In this document: positions 1 to 6,632 of the stretch, in pieces
Numbering within the stretch: the stretch's first letter is position 1
Layout: each line of letters opens with the position of its first letter
DNA from: Lachnospiraceae bacterium
GTDB taxonomy: Bacteria; Bacillota; Clostridia; Lachnospirales; Lachnospiraceae
DNA length: 10,982 nt
NCBI GenBank assembly: GCA_024691145.1
Contig: JAILNW010000241.1
Location: forward strand, 1-10,982
Direction of reading: 5' to 3'
The notes under the pieces: generated by a model
The model's database searches: none
Seen by the model: the letters and a program-made list of their open reading frames with translations, nothing else
What the model was told of the DNA's origin: nothing
Made by a program: the position numbers and the translations under genes

Positions 1-245
1 ATATAACTCAATAAAGTTTCCACTTCCATAATCTACATTTGTTCTTGGATCCTTTCCAAAGTAAAAATTATTCTGGTCAACACCACAATCCCATATACTA
101 TGCGATAATTCATGGTTCAAAAGTACTTTACCATGAATTATCGCATAGTATATGGGATTGTGGTGTTGACCAGAATAATTTTTACTTTGGAAAGGATCCA
201 AGAACAAATGTAGATTATGGAAGTGGAAACTTTATTGAGTTATAT
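1..245. repeat. Perfect long inverted repeat (fold-back) at window start
   Basis: Bases 1-116 are the exact reverse complement of bases 130-245, with a 13-base centre (117-129). I compared the two arms base by base and found no mismatch. The left arm continues to base 1, so its true length cannot be seen. The right arm is coding (the zinc peptidase fragment), so the left arm is an antisense copy of that coding sequence. A perfect palindrome of this size with a tiny centre is unstable in living cells, but it is a common product of template switching in amplification or library preparation at contig ends. I therefore infer an artefact rather than a biological repeat. Confidence 0.95.
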
Positions 246-431
246 ACAAAACTTTATAATAACAGTATTTCAAAGAATACATTCTATTCACAAATGTATG
301 GATGGGATTATGTACATGAAAATTATGCAGAATGTGCAGCATATTTCTTTGATGCTAACTGGAGAGCTTCATTAAAGAAAAATGATCCTATTGTATATAA
401 CATATTAAGTCAGATATATAATGAATTCTAA
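117..431 (+). pseudogene. 3' fragment of an HExxH zinc metallopeptidase (gluzincin-like)
   Basis: The open frame formally begins at 39, but everything before about 117 lies in the mirrored left arm and is antisense translation, so only residues encoded from 117 on are believable. These contain HELSH at 132-146, the HExxH zinc site with two His ligands and the catalytic Glu. About 60 residues later comes a helix reading ENYAECAAYFF, whose Glu is a good candidate for the third zinc ligand. This order (HExxH, then Glu in an A-E-x-x-A-Y-F helix near the C-terminus) resembles the anthrax lethal factor/Pro-Pro endopeptidase type of domain, but the fragment is too short to fix the family. Such proteins are often secreted; any signal peptide would lie in the missing N-terminal part. 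The gene ends at a TAA followed by a terminator. It is broken by the window or contig edge rather than demonstrably decayed. Confidence 0.7.
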
Positions 432-470
432 AAATGCATACTATAACCTTTATTCATAGTTCTTAACCGT

Positions 471-509
471 CAAAAAACTTCGAAGTTCCAGATGCTTTGA
501 AGTTTTTTG
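471..509 (+). terminator. Rho-independent terminator of the peptidase gene
   Basis: The stem is 471-485 with 495-509, about 15 pairs including one G-U, with a 9-base loop. It has an A-run on the left arm and a T-run (503-508) on the right. It lies 40 bases after the peptidase stop and before the promoter of the serine acetyltransferase gene, so it separates the two transcription units. The A/T-run symmetry means it could stop transcription from either side. Confidence 0.8.
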
Positions 510-547
510 TGTGATTAGTGATAAATAAAATTTATAACAAGTTTTTC

Positions 548-576
548 TTGCTAATCATATATATATAGTATAAAAT
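548..576 (+). promoter_or_regulatory. Candidate sigmaA promoter of the serine acetyltransferase gene
   Basis: TTGCTA (548-553) and TAAAAT (571-576) are separated by 17 bases, each close to the -35 and -10 consensus. The site lies 35 bases before the start codon, between the upstream terminator and the gene. The leader is too short to hold a T-box or other large riboswitch, so none is called. Confidence 0.5.
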
Positions 577-595
577 AGTAGAAAAGACATTGCAC

Positions 596-604
596 GAAGG
601 GAAG
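596..604 (+). promoter_or_regulatory. Ribosome binding site that decides the cysE start
   Basis: GAAGGGAAG lies 6 bases before ATG 611. An in-frame TTG at 590 would add seven residues, but this site would then fall inside the coding region and no comparable site precedes 590. The ATG at 611 is therefore chosen. Confidence 0.8.
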
Positions 605-610
605 ATTAAT

Positions 611-1528
611 ATGTCATATAATATCGAGGAGTGCATCGAGAATATTGTTAAGAGTTACGAAGAGTATCCTATGATCAGTAAGCTTGATGCAGATGAGTTA
701 CTTAACAAGGAGATTCTTGTTAAGACAGCGGAGAAGATAAGAAAGGTATTATTGCCTGGATTTTTTAATGATAACAAAGTAAGAAAAGATTATATAAAGT
801 ATATTATTGGTGAAGATATTGAGTATATACAGTATAATTTGCAAAAGCAGATAGCTAAGGCTCTTGGAAGCAAAGAAGATTGTAATCTCAGTTTTGAGGG
901 TAAGCAAAAAGAGGCTGACAGGATTGTTGCAGAGTTTTTAGACAGACTTCCTGCATTAAGAGAGTATTTTCAGACAGATCTTATAGCATTTTATAATGGT
1001 GACCCTGCGGCTTACAGTACAGATGAGATTATATTTTCATACCCTGGATATTATGCTATTAATATATTCAGAATAGCACATGAACTTTTTGTTGCGGGAG
1101 TTCCTATGATTCCAAGAATTCTTACAGAACATGCCCACAGCAAGACAGGTATAGATATACATCCTGGAGCAACTGTTGGAAAGTATTTCTTTATCGACCA
1201 TGGTACTGGCATAGTTATTGGTGAGACAACTACTATTGGTGATAATGTTAAGATATATCAGGGTGTTACACTTGGTGCATTGTCCACAAGAAAAGGCCAG
1301 GCACTTAAAGGGATTAAGAGACATCCTACTATTGGTAACAATGTTACTATATATTCTGGAACAAGTATACTTGGAGGAGAAACTGTAATAGGAGACGATG
1401 CTGTTATTGGCGGTAACTCATTTATCGTTGAATCTATAGCACCAGGAACCAAGGTTACTGTTAAGAATCCAGAACTTAAAATAAGTGGCGGAAAGCCTGT
1501 TGAAACAGATTCAAACTGGGTAATATAA
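611..1528 (+). CDS. cysE: Serine O-acetyltransferase
   Basis: Transfers acetyl from acetyl-CoA to L-serine, giving O-acetylserine, the precursor of cysteine; cytoplasmic. The protein has 305 residues from ATG 611. The N-terminal 170 or so are helical, as in the long SATase form of anaerobes, with DPAA (141-144) and the helix ending in AHELF. From about 180 a left-handed beta helix of hexapeptide repeats follows (IGETTTIGDNV, VIGDDAVIGG). Asp182 in IDIHPGA and His197 in IDHGTG match the catalytic dyad of E. coli CysE (Asp143/His158), and His238 in KRHPTIG matches the substrate-binding His193. The last residue is Ile (WVI); in known cysteine synthase complexes the C-terminal Ile of CysE inserts in the active site of CysK, so binding is possible here (inference). 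The gene stands alone, with its own promoter and terminator, and no cysK is adjacent. Confidence 0.95.
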   Translation: MSYNIEECIENIVKSYEEYPMISKLDADELLNKEILVKTAEKIRKVLLPGFFNDNKVRKDYIKYIIGEDIEYIQYNLQKQIAKALGSKEDCNLSFEGKQKEADRIVAEFLDRLPALREYFQTDLIAFYNGDPAAYSTDEIIFSYPGYYAINIFRIAHELFVAGVPMIPRILTEHAHSKTGIDIHPGATVGKYFFIDHGTGIVIGETTTIGDNVKIYQGVTLGALSTRKGQALKGIKRHPTIGNNVTIYSGTSILGGETVIGDDAVIGGNSFIVESIAPGTKVTVKNPELKISGGKPVETDSNWVI

Positions 1529-1529
1529 T

Positions 1530-1564
1530 AATAACGGTGTGTATTTGTGATACACACCGTTATT
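1530..1564. terminator. Bidirectional hairpin between cysE and the SGNH gene
   Basis: A perfect 15-bp stem, 1530-1544 with 1550-1564, with a 5-base loop. It starts directly after the cysE stop codon and touches the stop codon of the convergent gene at 1565. The T-tracts on both sides are short and broken, so it may work as a two-way terminator or mainly as a 3' end stabiliser. Confidence 0.75.
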
Positions 1565-3064
1565 TTACCTTGATATTTTAAGTTTATTATTATCATCAAG
1601 CATGAAGCATACAGAATCCACAACCTTCATAGTATCGTTGTTGTAAATAACTATATTTAAGCCTTCTTTTTTTACTGCATGCTGTACATTATCTATTTTG
1701 ATATAACAGCTGTCGCCGGTTTTATTTGAAGCACTCATAATCTCATAATCAAGAATGCCATTACGTATTGCTCCATGATATAAAAGCTGTTCATCTGACT
1801 GATTAGCCGTGATATTACCTTTATCAGATATAGCATAATAACTTATATCATCCTTTATCTTATTAAGCTTAAGCTCAGGGTCAAAGGCGTCTTTATATTT
1901 CTTGTTAATCTTTTTTACAACTTCGCTTACATCCCCCATGGCTGTGATAAAGTAAGTATAATCGTCTTTATTAAGAACTTCAAGATAGTTACCGATATCG
2001 CTTATATGTTTTATACTGCAGTCATCACAAACCTGTATATAATAATCATTGGTTGAAGACCATATATCGCTGCTATTGCTGTCACTTTCACCATATTTAT
2101 CATGAAGAACCTTTCCAACATAAGAAGAAATCTTTTTGGCACCCCACAGATTTCCATGTCCGTTATCATGCATATCATATCTAAAGTCAAAGTTAATGGC
2201 ATTATAATATTCTTCTTCATTAAAATCAATAAATTCAAGGTTATGTGCCTTTGCAAAGTCAGAAACAGTGGCTGATTTATTAATATCAAACTCAGTTGTT
2301 GGTGTCTTTACAAGGAGAAGTTCAATGTTGTTTTCTTTACACAAGTCAGTTATTTTCTCAAGATACTCTTCCATAAGTGGAACCATAGGTGATTCTTCAA
2401 AAGAATCAGCACCTTTGTTATATGGCTTGTATCTTTTATTGTTAACATAGTCAGAAAGAGGCGCATATCCCTTTAATTCATAGTGGTTTTCCATTTCTTC
2501 AAATGAAAAATCATCCTCTATAAGTTTTGTCCATCTTGTATGATATCTTATATTGGTCATATAATAACTTGTAATAAGCTGGTTAGAATCATGGCTGCAT
2601 ATATCCTTAACGGCTTTACATTTGTTTTTTGACCACTTCATACTGTCAAATGCTTTACGGGTACAGGCTTCAGAAGTATTAAGAGGTTCATATGCCTTAT
2701 ATTCAAAACACATATAAGTATCAAGTACAACGTACTCAGGCTTCTGATAAGACAATGCCTCATTAAGCCAGTAATAGGAAGTCAGAAGATTTTGCTGTTC
2801 ACAGCCTAAGTTGTAGCTTTTAATGTTGTACTCATTGTATATTTCCTGAGGTATAAACTGGGAAACTGCATGACTGCTTCCTAGGAAAAATACATCTATC
2901 GAATTTTCAGGCATTTCATAAAAACCCTTAAAGCCCGAAGTTGTGGGCCATTTTCCATTAAAATAATACTTAGGAAGCATTATTTTATTAACTCGTAAAG
3001 CAATTAGCACTATTATTGTAACTAGTAGCAGTCCCTTTGCAAAGTAAATTAAGTGTTTTTTCAT
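1565..3064 (-). CDS. Membrane-anchored SGNH/DltD-like acyl-transfer partner of MBOAT
   Basis: 499 residues, probably outside the cell and tethered by one N-terminal helix (about 5-26, after MKKH). Residues 56-65 read IDVFFLGSSH, the block I of SGNH-type enzymes, with Ser64 the likely nucleophile; NLG at 85-87 fits a later conserved block. DNGH at 300-303, within HDNGHGNLWGA, gives the Asp-x-x-His pair that completes the triad. DltD, AlgJ/AlgX and PatB-like proteins, which work with MBOAT proteins to put acyl groups on surface polymers, share this plan. After about residue 345 there is an extra domain not needed for catalysis; GLNIVIYNNDTMKVVDSV (468-485) resembles a beta strand pair of the ILEI/FAM3 fold, which may bind glycan (inference). 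The start follows AGAAAGGA with a 6-base gap; the upstream MBOAT gene ends 18 bases earlier, so they form an operon. The polymer and acyl group are unknown. Without dltA or dltC, D-alanylation is less likely than O-acetylation. Confidence 0.8.
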   Translation of the reverse strand: MKKHLIYFAKGLLLVTIIVLIALRVNKIMLPKYYFNGKWPTTSGFKGFYEMPENSIDVFFLGSSHAVSQFIPQEIYNEYNIKSYNLGCEQQNLLTSYYWLNEALSYQKPEYVVLDTYMCFEYKAYEPLNTSEACTRKAFDSMKWSKNKCKAVKDICSHDSNQLITSYYMTNIRYHTRWTKLIEDDFSFEEMENHYELKGYAPLSDYVNNKRYKPYNKGADSFEESPMVPLMEEYLEKITDLCKENNIELLLVKTPTTEFDINKSATVSDFAKAHNLEFIDFNEEEYYNAINFDFRYDMHDNGHGNLWGAKKISSYVGKVLHDKYGESDSNSSDIWSSTNDYYIQVCDDCSIKHISDIGNYLEVLNKDDYTYFITAMGDVSEVVKKINKKYKDAFDPELKLNKIKDDISYYAISDKGNITANQSDEQLLYHGAIRNGILDYEIMSASNKTGDSCYIKIDNVQHAVKKEGLNIVIYNNDTMKVVDSVCFMLDDNNKLKISR

Positions 3065-3082
3065 AACAGATCCTTTCTGATG

Positions 3083-4519
3083 TTAAAATCCACCGTATAT
3101 AAAGTCTTGTGGATTAAATCCAAAACCATATGTTCCAAATATCATTATACTGATTATAGCCAGTATATATATACTCCAGCGTATAAATATATTTTTTGAT
3201 AATATAATGTTGCTTATATGTTTTCCTTTTTCATGGGCATGGCTTATAAGGTAAAGAATAATTGTTGCAACAAGAAGCACCATTAATTCTTTCCATGACA
3301 GGCCCAGTGAAAATATTCTGTTGTTAAAAAGTATCCATGGATTAAACTTTGTAAACATGTTGGAAATCATTATGCATGCTACCTCCATGTTCTGGGCTCT
3401 GAATGGTATCCAGGTAATTGTAATAAGTAAAAATGTTATTATTCTTTTTAGTATAATAGTTTTTGGTCTGTCCTTTGTGAGTCTTATGGAATCCAAAAAC
3501 TTAGTACGTTTTTTATCAGTTAGTTCTCCAACAATCTGGTAAATGCCATGAACAAGTCCCCATATCATATAGTTAAGTCCGGCTCCATGCCATATACCAC
3601 TTACAGCAAATACAATAAGTATGTTAAGGTACTTTCTTTTTTTGCCATGTCTGTTACCACCTAAAGGTATATAAATGTAGTCTCTAAGGAAACTTGTAAG
3701 AGTAAGGTGCCATCTTTGCCAGAAGTCCTTTATGGATGTAGCAAAGTAAGGCTGTCTGAAGTTATCCTTTAGTTTAATTCCAAAGAGAAGAGCGATACCC
3801 CTTGCAAGGGTAGTACAGGCATAAAAGTCTGCATATAACTGAAGGCTGTATAATAAAGCACCTATCAGTACATAAAATCCTACATAAGCCTGATAATTGT
3901 CAAATATAGTATTAACAACAACTGCAACTTTGTCTGCAATTACAAGTTTAAGGAAAAAGCCCCATATAATAAGATGAAGTCCCTTAGAAAATGTGTCCTC
4001 ATGGAAGGCATGTCCTTCATATAAATCTTTGCTAAGGTCATTATATCTTGGAATAGGTCCCTGCACTATATGTGGAAAAAATGATACATAAAGTGTATAT
4101 TTTAATATGTTATAGGTAGGTGTAACTATTCCTTTATATATGTCCGTAAGATAAGCTATAATGCTTATTGTGTAAAATGATATGCCAAGAGGAACCACAA
4201 AACCTATAATACCCTTTGATGCATCTCCGGTTTTTATTGTGTTAATGTACTTAATTAACAATGGACATATAGTAAATACAAGGCTTAGTACATATATTGT
4301 GGTTTTTGCCTGTCCATTTTGCTTAAATATCATTATTGAAAACAGATAACTAAGCAGTATTGTTAATAGTATAAGCCACCAGCCTTCTTTATAAAAAAGC
4401 ATGTAGAAACTGATACTTCCCATGAGAAGTGACAGATATCTAAATCTTAATGGAAGTATATAGTAAAGGATTAATACTGCTATTAAAAATATATAAAAAT
4501 TAAAAGTTATAAAAGTCAT
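3083..4519 (-). CDS. MBOAT family O-acyltransferase (AlgI/DltB/PatA type)
   Basis: Polytopic membrane protein of 478 residues, the usual length for bacterial MBOAT enzymes. It takes an acyl group from a cytoplasmic donor and passes it across the membrane for transfer to a surface polymer. Hydrophobic helices run through most of the chain (for example 5-25, 28-43, 46-65, 73-90, 102-124). FFPHIVQGPIPRY (148-159) is a typical family block. DFWQRWHLTLTSFLRDYIYIPLGGNR (265-290) is the core signature; the motif is followed by VSGIWHGAGLNYMIWGLVHG, whose His311 in the WHG motif corresponds to the essential family His, with His271 in RWH as the second conserved His. It is first in a two-gene operon with the SGNH partner. 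The start at 4519 follows AAGGGAG (4530-4536) with a 10-base gap. Its control region holds the AACATT array. The substrate cannot be told from sequence. Confidence 0.93.
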   Translation of the reverse strand: MTFITFNFYIFLIAVLILYYILPLRFRYLSLLMGSISFYMLFYKEGWWLILLTILLSYLFSIMIFKQNGQAKTTIYVLSLVFTICPLLIKYINTIKTGDASKGIIGFVVPLGISFYTISIIAYLTDIYKGIVTPTYNILKYTLYVSFFPHIVQGPIPRYNDLSKDLYEGHAFHEDTFSKGLHLIIWGFFLKLVIADKVAVVVNTIFDNYQAYVGFYVLIGALLYSLQLYADFYACTTLARGIALLFGIKLKDNFRQPYFATSIKDFWQRWHLTLTSFLRDYIYIPLGGNRHGKKRKYLNILIVFAVSGIWHGAGLNYMIWGLVHGIYQIVGELTDKKRTKFLDSIRLTKDRPKTIILKRIITFLLITITWIPFRAQNMEVACIMISNMFTKFNPWILFNNRIFSLGLSWKELMVLLVATIILYLISHAHEKGKHISNIILSKNIFIRWSIYILAIISIMIFGTYGFGFNPQDFIYGGF

Positions 4520-4529
4520 AAAAATATTG

Positions 4530-4573
4530 CTCCCTTAAATGTAATAGTGCAGTGGGAGATTTTGTACTCCCAT
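4530..4573 (-). promoter_or_regulatory. Leader hairpin and RBS of the MBOAT operon
   Basis: On the minus strand, TGGGAG (complement of 4567-4572) can pair with CTCCCA (complement of 4553-4558), giving a 6-bp stem with an 8-base loop. The same CTCCC arm can also pair with the GGGAG of the ribosome binding site (4530-4534). The two pairings exclude each other. The sequences are seen; any control by switching between them is inference. Confidence 0.35.
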
Positions 4574-4590
4574 CTCTAAAAATAATACCA

Positions 4591-4674
4591 AACATTATGC
4601 AACATTGCAATAACATTATGTAACATTGCAAAAACATTATAATAACATTATAAAACATTGCAATTAACATTAAT
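4591..4674. repeat. Helically phased array of eight AACATT units
   Basis: AACATT occurs at 4591, 4601, 4612, 4622, 4633, 4644, 4654 and 4666, with steps of 10, 11, 10, 11, 11, 10 and 12 bases, close to one DNA turn each. It can also be read as four imperfect 21-base units (from 4591, 4612, 4633 and 4654). Several copies extend to AACATTGCAA, whose TTGCAA is a palindrome (4605, 4626, 4658). The array covers the likely promoter of the MBOAT operon and ends about 30 bases before the -35 box of the divergent gene. All units would face the same side of the helix, as expected for cooperative protein binding or for curved DNA. Confidence 0.9.
4636..4663 (-). promoter_or_regulatory. Candidate promoter of the MBOAT-SGNH operon
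   Basis: On the minus strand, TTGCAA (4663-4658) and TATAAT (4641-4636) are separated by 16 bases. The -10 is perfect and the -35 matches in 4 of 6 positions. It lies inside the AACATT array, so a protein bound to the repeats would block or assist polymerase directly. Other TATAAT-like words occur in the array, so the choice is not unique. Confidence 0.45.
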
Positions 4675-4701
4675 ACCATTACATATATATCCAGTTTTTG
4701 C

Positions 4702-4730
4702 TTGATATAAACAATTCTCTATGTTATAAT
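4702..4730 (+). promoter_or_regulatory. Strong sigmaA promoter of the RCK/RyR-like membrane protein gene
   Basis: TTGATA (4702-4707), a 17-base spacer and TATAAT (4725-4730), with TG at 4722-4723 forming an extended -10. This is the best promoter in the window. The predicted leader is only about 20 bases, followed by AGAAAGGGG (4741-4749) before ATG 4757. Confidence 0.85.
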
Positions 4731-4756
4731 TACTTACGGTAGAAAGGGGATTATAT

Positions 4757-6580
4757 ATGATGGATAAAGTATTTATTAGCTGGGTGGCTGCTTTTTTGGC
4801 AGGATTATTTTTATTCCTGTGTGGTATTATATACATTGTGGCAAAGAGGGGGAGAAAAGAAGAGAATTTTGCAAAGTCTACATTATTTGAATTCTTTGCC
4901 TGCTGGATTTTATTTATTCCTCAGGTTTATTATAATGAACTTCCAGACAATATATTTGGTATGAAGATTTCTGAAACTCTTATAACTTCGCTTATCAGGA
5001 CATTCGTGGTTTACTTTGGAGATGGATATGAAAGAATAGAGATAGAGGGACATAATAAACTGACATTCTGTTATACTATGCTTATGGCCTTTGTAAATCT
5101 TGCTATTTTGATATTTGTTGCAGGATTAATTATTAAGTTTTTTGAAGGACCATTTCAGAAATTCAGAATAATGCGAAGAAGAAGAAAGTATACATACATT
5201 TTTTCCGGCTGTAATGAGAAGACTCTTGCAATTGCAAAAAGTATAAAGAAGCCTTTTTCTAAGAAGATATTTGCTTGTGCCGAAAAAGAAGTAAATGCAA
5301 AGAAAAAGGATGAAATCAGTGATATAAAAGGTATCATTGTTAGCGAAACAGTTGCTGATATTGTAAGAAGACTTAAGAATAAAAGCAAAGGAATGGAAGT
5401 TTTCTTATTTGATGAAACTGAAGAAGAGAATCTTACACAGTTAGTTGAAGTGTGTGAAGTTCTTGAGAAGCGTAACAGAAAGATGGTAAAGGTTTATGTG
5501 GAACTTTTTGAAACTCCATGGAATCTGTATAATGAGATTTCGGAGAACAGAAAGGGAAGCGACAAGCTGGTTATTAATTTTGTTCGAAGTGAAGAGAACT
5601 TTGCATATAATAACATGCTTAAAACATCAATATTTGAAAATGCTGTTTATGACGGTGAGAGCAGGAATATAAAGGTTCTAATTGCCGGCATGAATGGAAG
5701 AAATCAGGAATTGTTAAAGACTATTCTTTACCTTGGTCAGATGCCAGGTTACAGATTAACTGTAATGGTACTTGATGAAGGACAGAAAAAGAATATTATT
5801 AACAGATTAATGCCTGAGATTTATGATGAATGTAATGTTGTTGGAGATGCAATATATAAGCTTATTTATAAGGAAAATATAAAACTTAGTTCTAATGATC
5901 TTGAAAATATATTAGAACATGAGTATGGTGATTTTACATATGCATTTGTTAACTCTGATGATGATATAAAGAATGTCAGCATAGCTACAAGAATTAATAC
6001 ATATTGTCAGAGAAAGCAAAGACAGAATTATAAGATACAGGTTAACCTTATGGATAAGAGCATGTGTGATAAGTGGAACAAAACATATGCTGAAAAGCTA
6101 GATGTTGTAGGTGACTTTGAATCAGTTTATGATTATAATTTTATAACTATGTCTGATATTGAAAGAGGAACAATGGAGATACATAATGTAAGGTATCCGA
6201 AGAGTAATCCAGATTCTCCAACCTGGGTATCATACAGTAATAATGAGTATAAGCGTCATTCTGTCTTTGCAAGAACTTTAAGTTTTAAACATAAAATAGA
6301 GATTATAGATAAGTTCTATAATTCTGATTATAGCATAACACAGCGGGATAGTATATGGAAAGTTTATGAGCATATGCGCTGGAATGTTTACACAAGAACC
6401 ATGGGATATATAAAGGCTGATAATTCTCTGTTGGAAAATGGAGAATTACCTGATAATATAAGAGATGGTGCAAAGGTACATAATGACCTTGTTGTATATG
6501 ATGAACTTCCAGAATCAGAGAAGAAAAAGGATGCACTTATATTAACACCTGAGATTGTAAAGGTATTGAAAAGCATATAA
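4757..6580 (+). CDS. Membrane protein with two Rossmann/RCK-like domains and a C-terminal RyR-like domain
   Basis: 607 residues; I do not recognise a named family. Membrane helices are visible at about 8-29, 43-58 and 104-127. Between the last two, residues 74-90 form a hydrophobic re-entrant-like stretch ending RTFVVYFGDG, faintly like a K+ channel pore helix and filter (TVGYGD) but without the first filter Gly. After a basic RRRRK stop (140-144) come two Rossmann-like domains. The first starts YTYIFSGCNEKTLAIAKSI (145-163), and the second IKVLIAGMNGRNQELLKTI (305-323) with a G-x-N-G nucleotide-loop pattern; both recall TrkA-N/RCK domains. Residues 533-605 look like an RyR repeat: YEHMRWNVYTRTMGYI, then KVHNDLVVYDEL and EKKKDALILTPEI, matching the EH-x-RW, H-x-x-L-V-x-x-D-E-L and KD pattern of bacterial members. 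The overall plan suggests a nucleotide- or ligand-controlled channel or membrane sensor, with cytoplasmic C-terminal domains. It is monocistronic, with a strong promoter and a terminator. Either of two adjacent ATGs (4757, 4760) could be used. Confidence 0.75.
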   Translation: MMDKVFISWVAAFLAGLFLFLCGIIYIVAKRGRKEENFAKSTLFEFFACWILFIPQVYYNELPDNIFGMKISETLITSLIRTFVVYFGDGYERIEIEGHNKLTFCYTMLMAFVNLAILIFVAGLIIKFFEGPFQKFRIMRRRRKYTYIFSGCNEKTLAIAKSIKKPFSKKIFACAEKEVNAKKKDEISDIKGIIVSETVADIVRRLKNKSKGMEVFLFDETEEENLTQLVEVCEVLEKRNRKMVKVYVELFETPWNLYNEISENRKGSDKLVINFVRSEENFAYNNMLKTSIFENAVYDGESRNIKVLIAGMNGRNQELLKTILYLGQMPGYRLTVMVLDEGQKKNIINRLMPEIYDECNVVGDAIYKLIYKENIKLSSNDLENILEHEYGDFTYAFVNSDDDIKNVSIATRINTYCQRKQRQNYKIQVNLMDKSMCDKWNKTYAEKLDVVGDFESVYDYNFITMSDIERGTMEIHNVRYPKSNPDSPTWVSYSNNEYKRHSVFARTLSFKHKIEIIDKFYNSDYSITQRDSIWKVYEHMRWNVYTRTMGYIKADNSLLENGELPDNIRDGAKVHNDLVVYDELPESEKKKDALILTPEIVKVLKSI

Positions 6581-6584
6581 AATC

Positions 6585-6617
6585 AAAAAGACTCTGCCAC
6601 TCAGGCAGAGTCTTTTT
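6585..6617. terminator. Bidirectional rho-independent terminator
   Basis: A perfect 14-bp stem, 6585-6598 with 6604-6617, with a 5-base loop, a GC-rich upper part and T-runs on both strands (TTTTTT on plus, TTTTT on minus). It lies 4 bases after the stop of the RCK/RyR-like gene and 15 bases after the stop of the chemoreceptor gene on the other strand, so it ends both. Confidence 0.92.
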
Positions 6618-6632
6618 TGTTAGGTATAAGTA

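Noticed and set aside
39..116. N-terminal part of the open frame before the zinc peptidase fragment
   Set aside because: It lies wholly in the mirrored left arm and is antisense of the same gene, so it is not a natural N-terminus.
1..245. Invertible element or transposon end
   Set aside because: The spacer is only 13 bases, there is no recombinase gene nearby, and the arms are coding sequence of one gene.
432..610. T-box or S-box leader for cysE
   Set aside because: The space between promoter and start is about 35 bases and contains no leader-sized conserved elements; the only strong hairpin is the terminator upstream of the promoter.
1258..1623. Minus-strand open frame overlapping the cysE 3' end
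   Set aside because: It is a shadow of the beta-helix coding sequence and crosses the terminator hairpin, with no ribosome site.
1565..4519. dlt operon for teichoic acid D-alanylation
   Set aside because: The MBOAT and SGNH genes resemble dltB and dltD in type, but dltA and dltC are absent on both sides.
4591..4674. CRISPR array
   Set aside because: The units are 6 bases with 4-6 base gaps; there are no spacers and no cas genes.
4648..4836. Small minus-strand gene across the divergent promoter region
   Set aside because: It overlaps the start of the RCK/RyR-like gene and its near-consensus promoter, and its composition is not protein-like.
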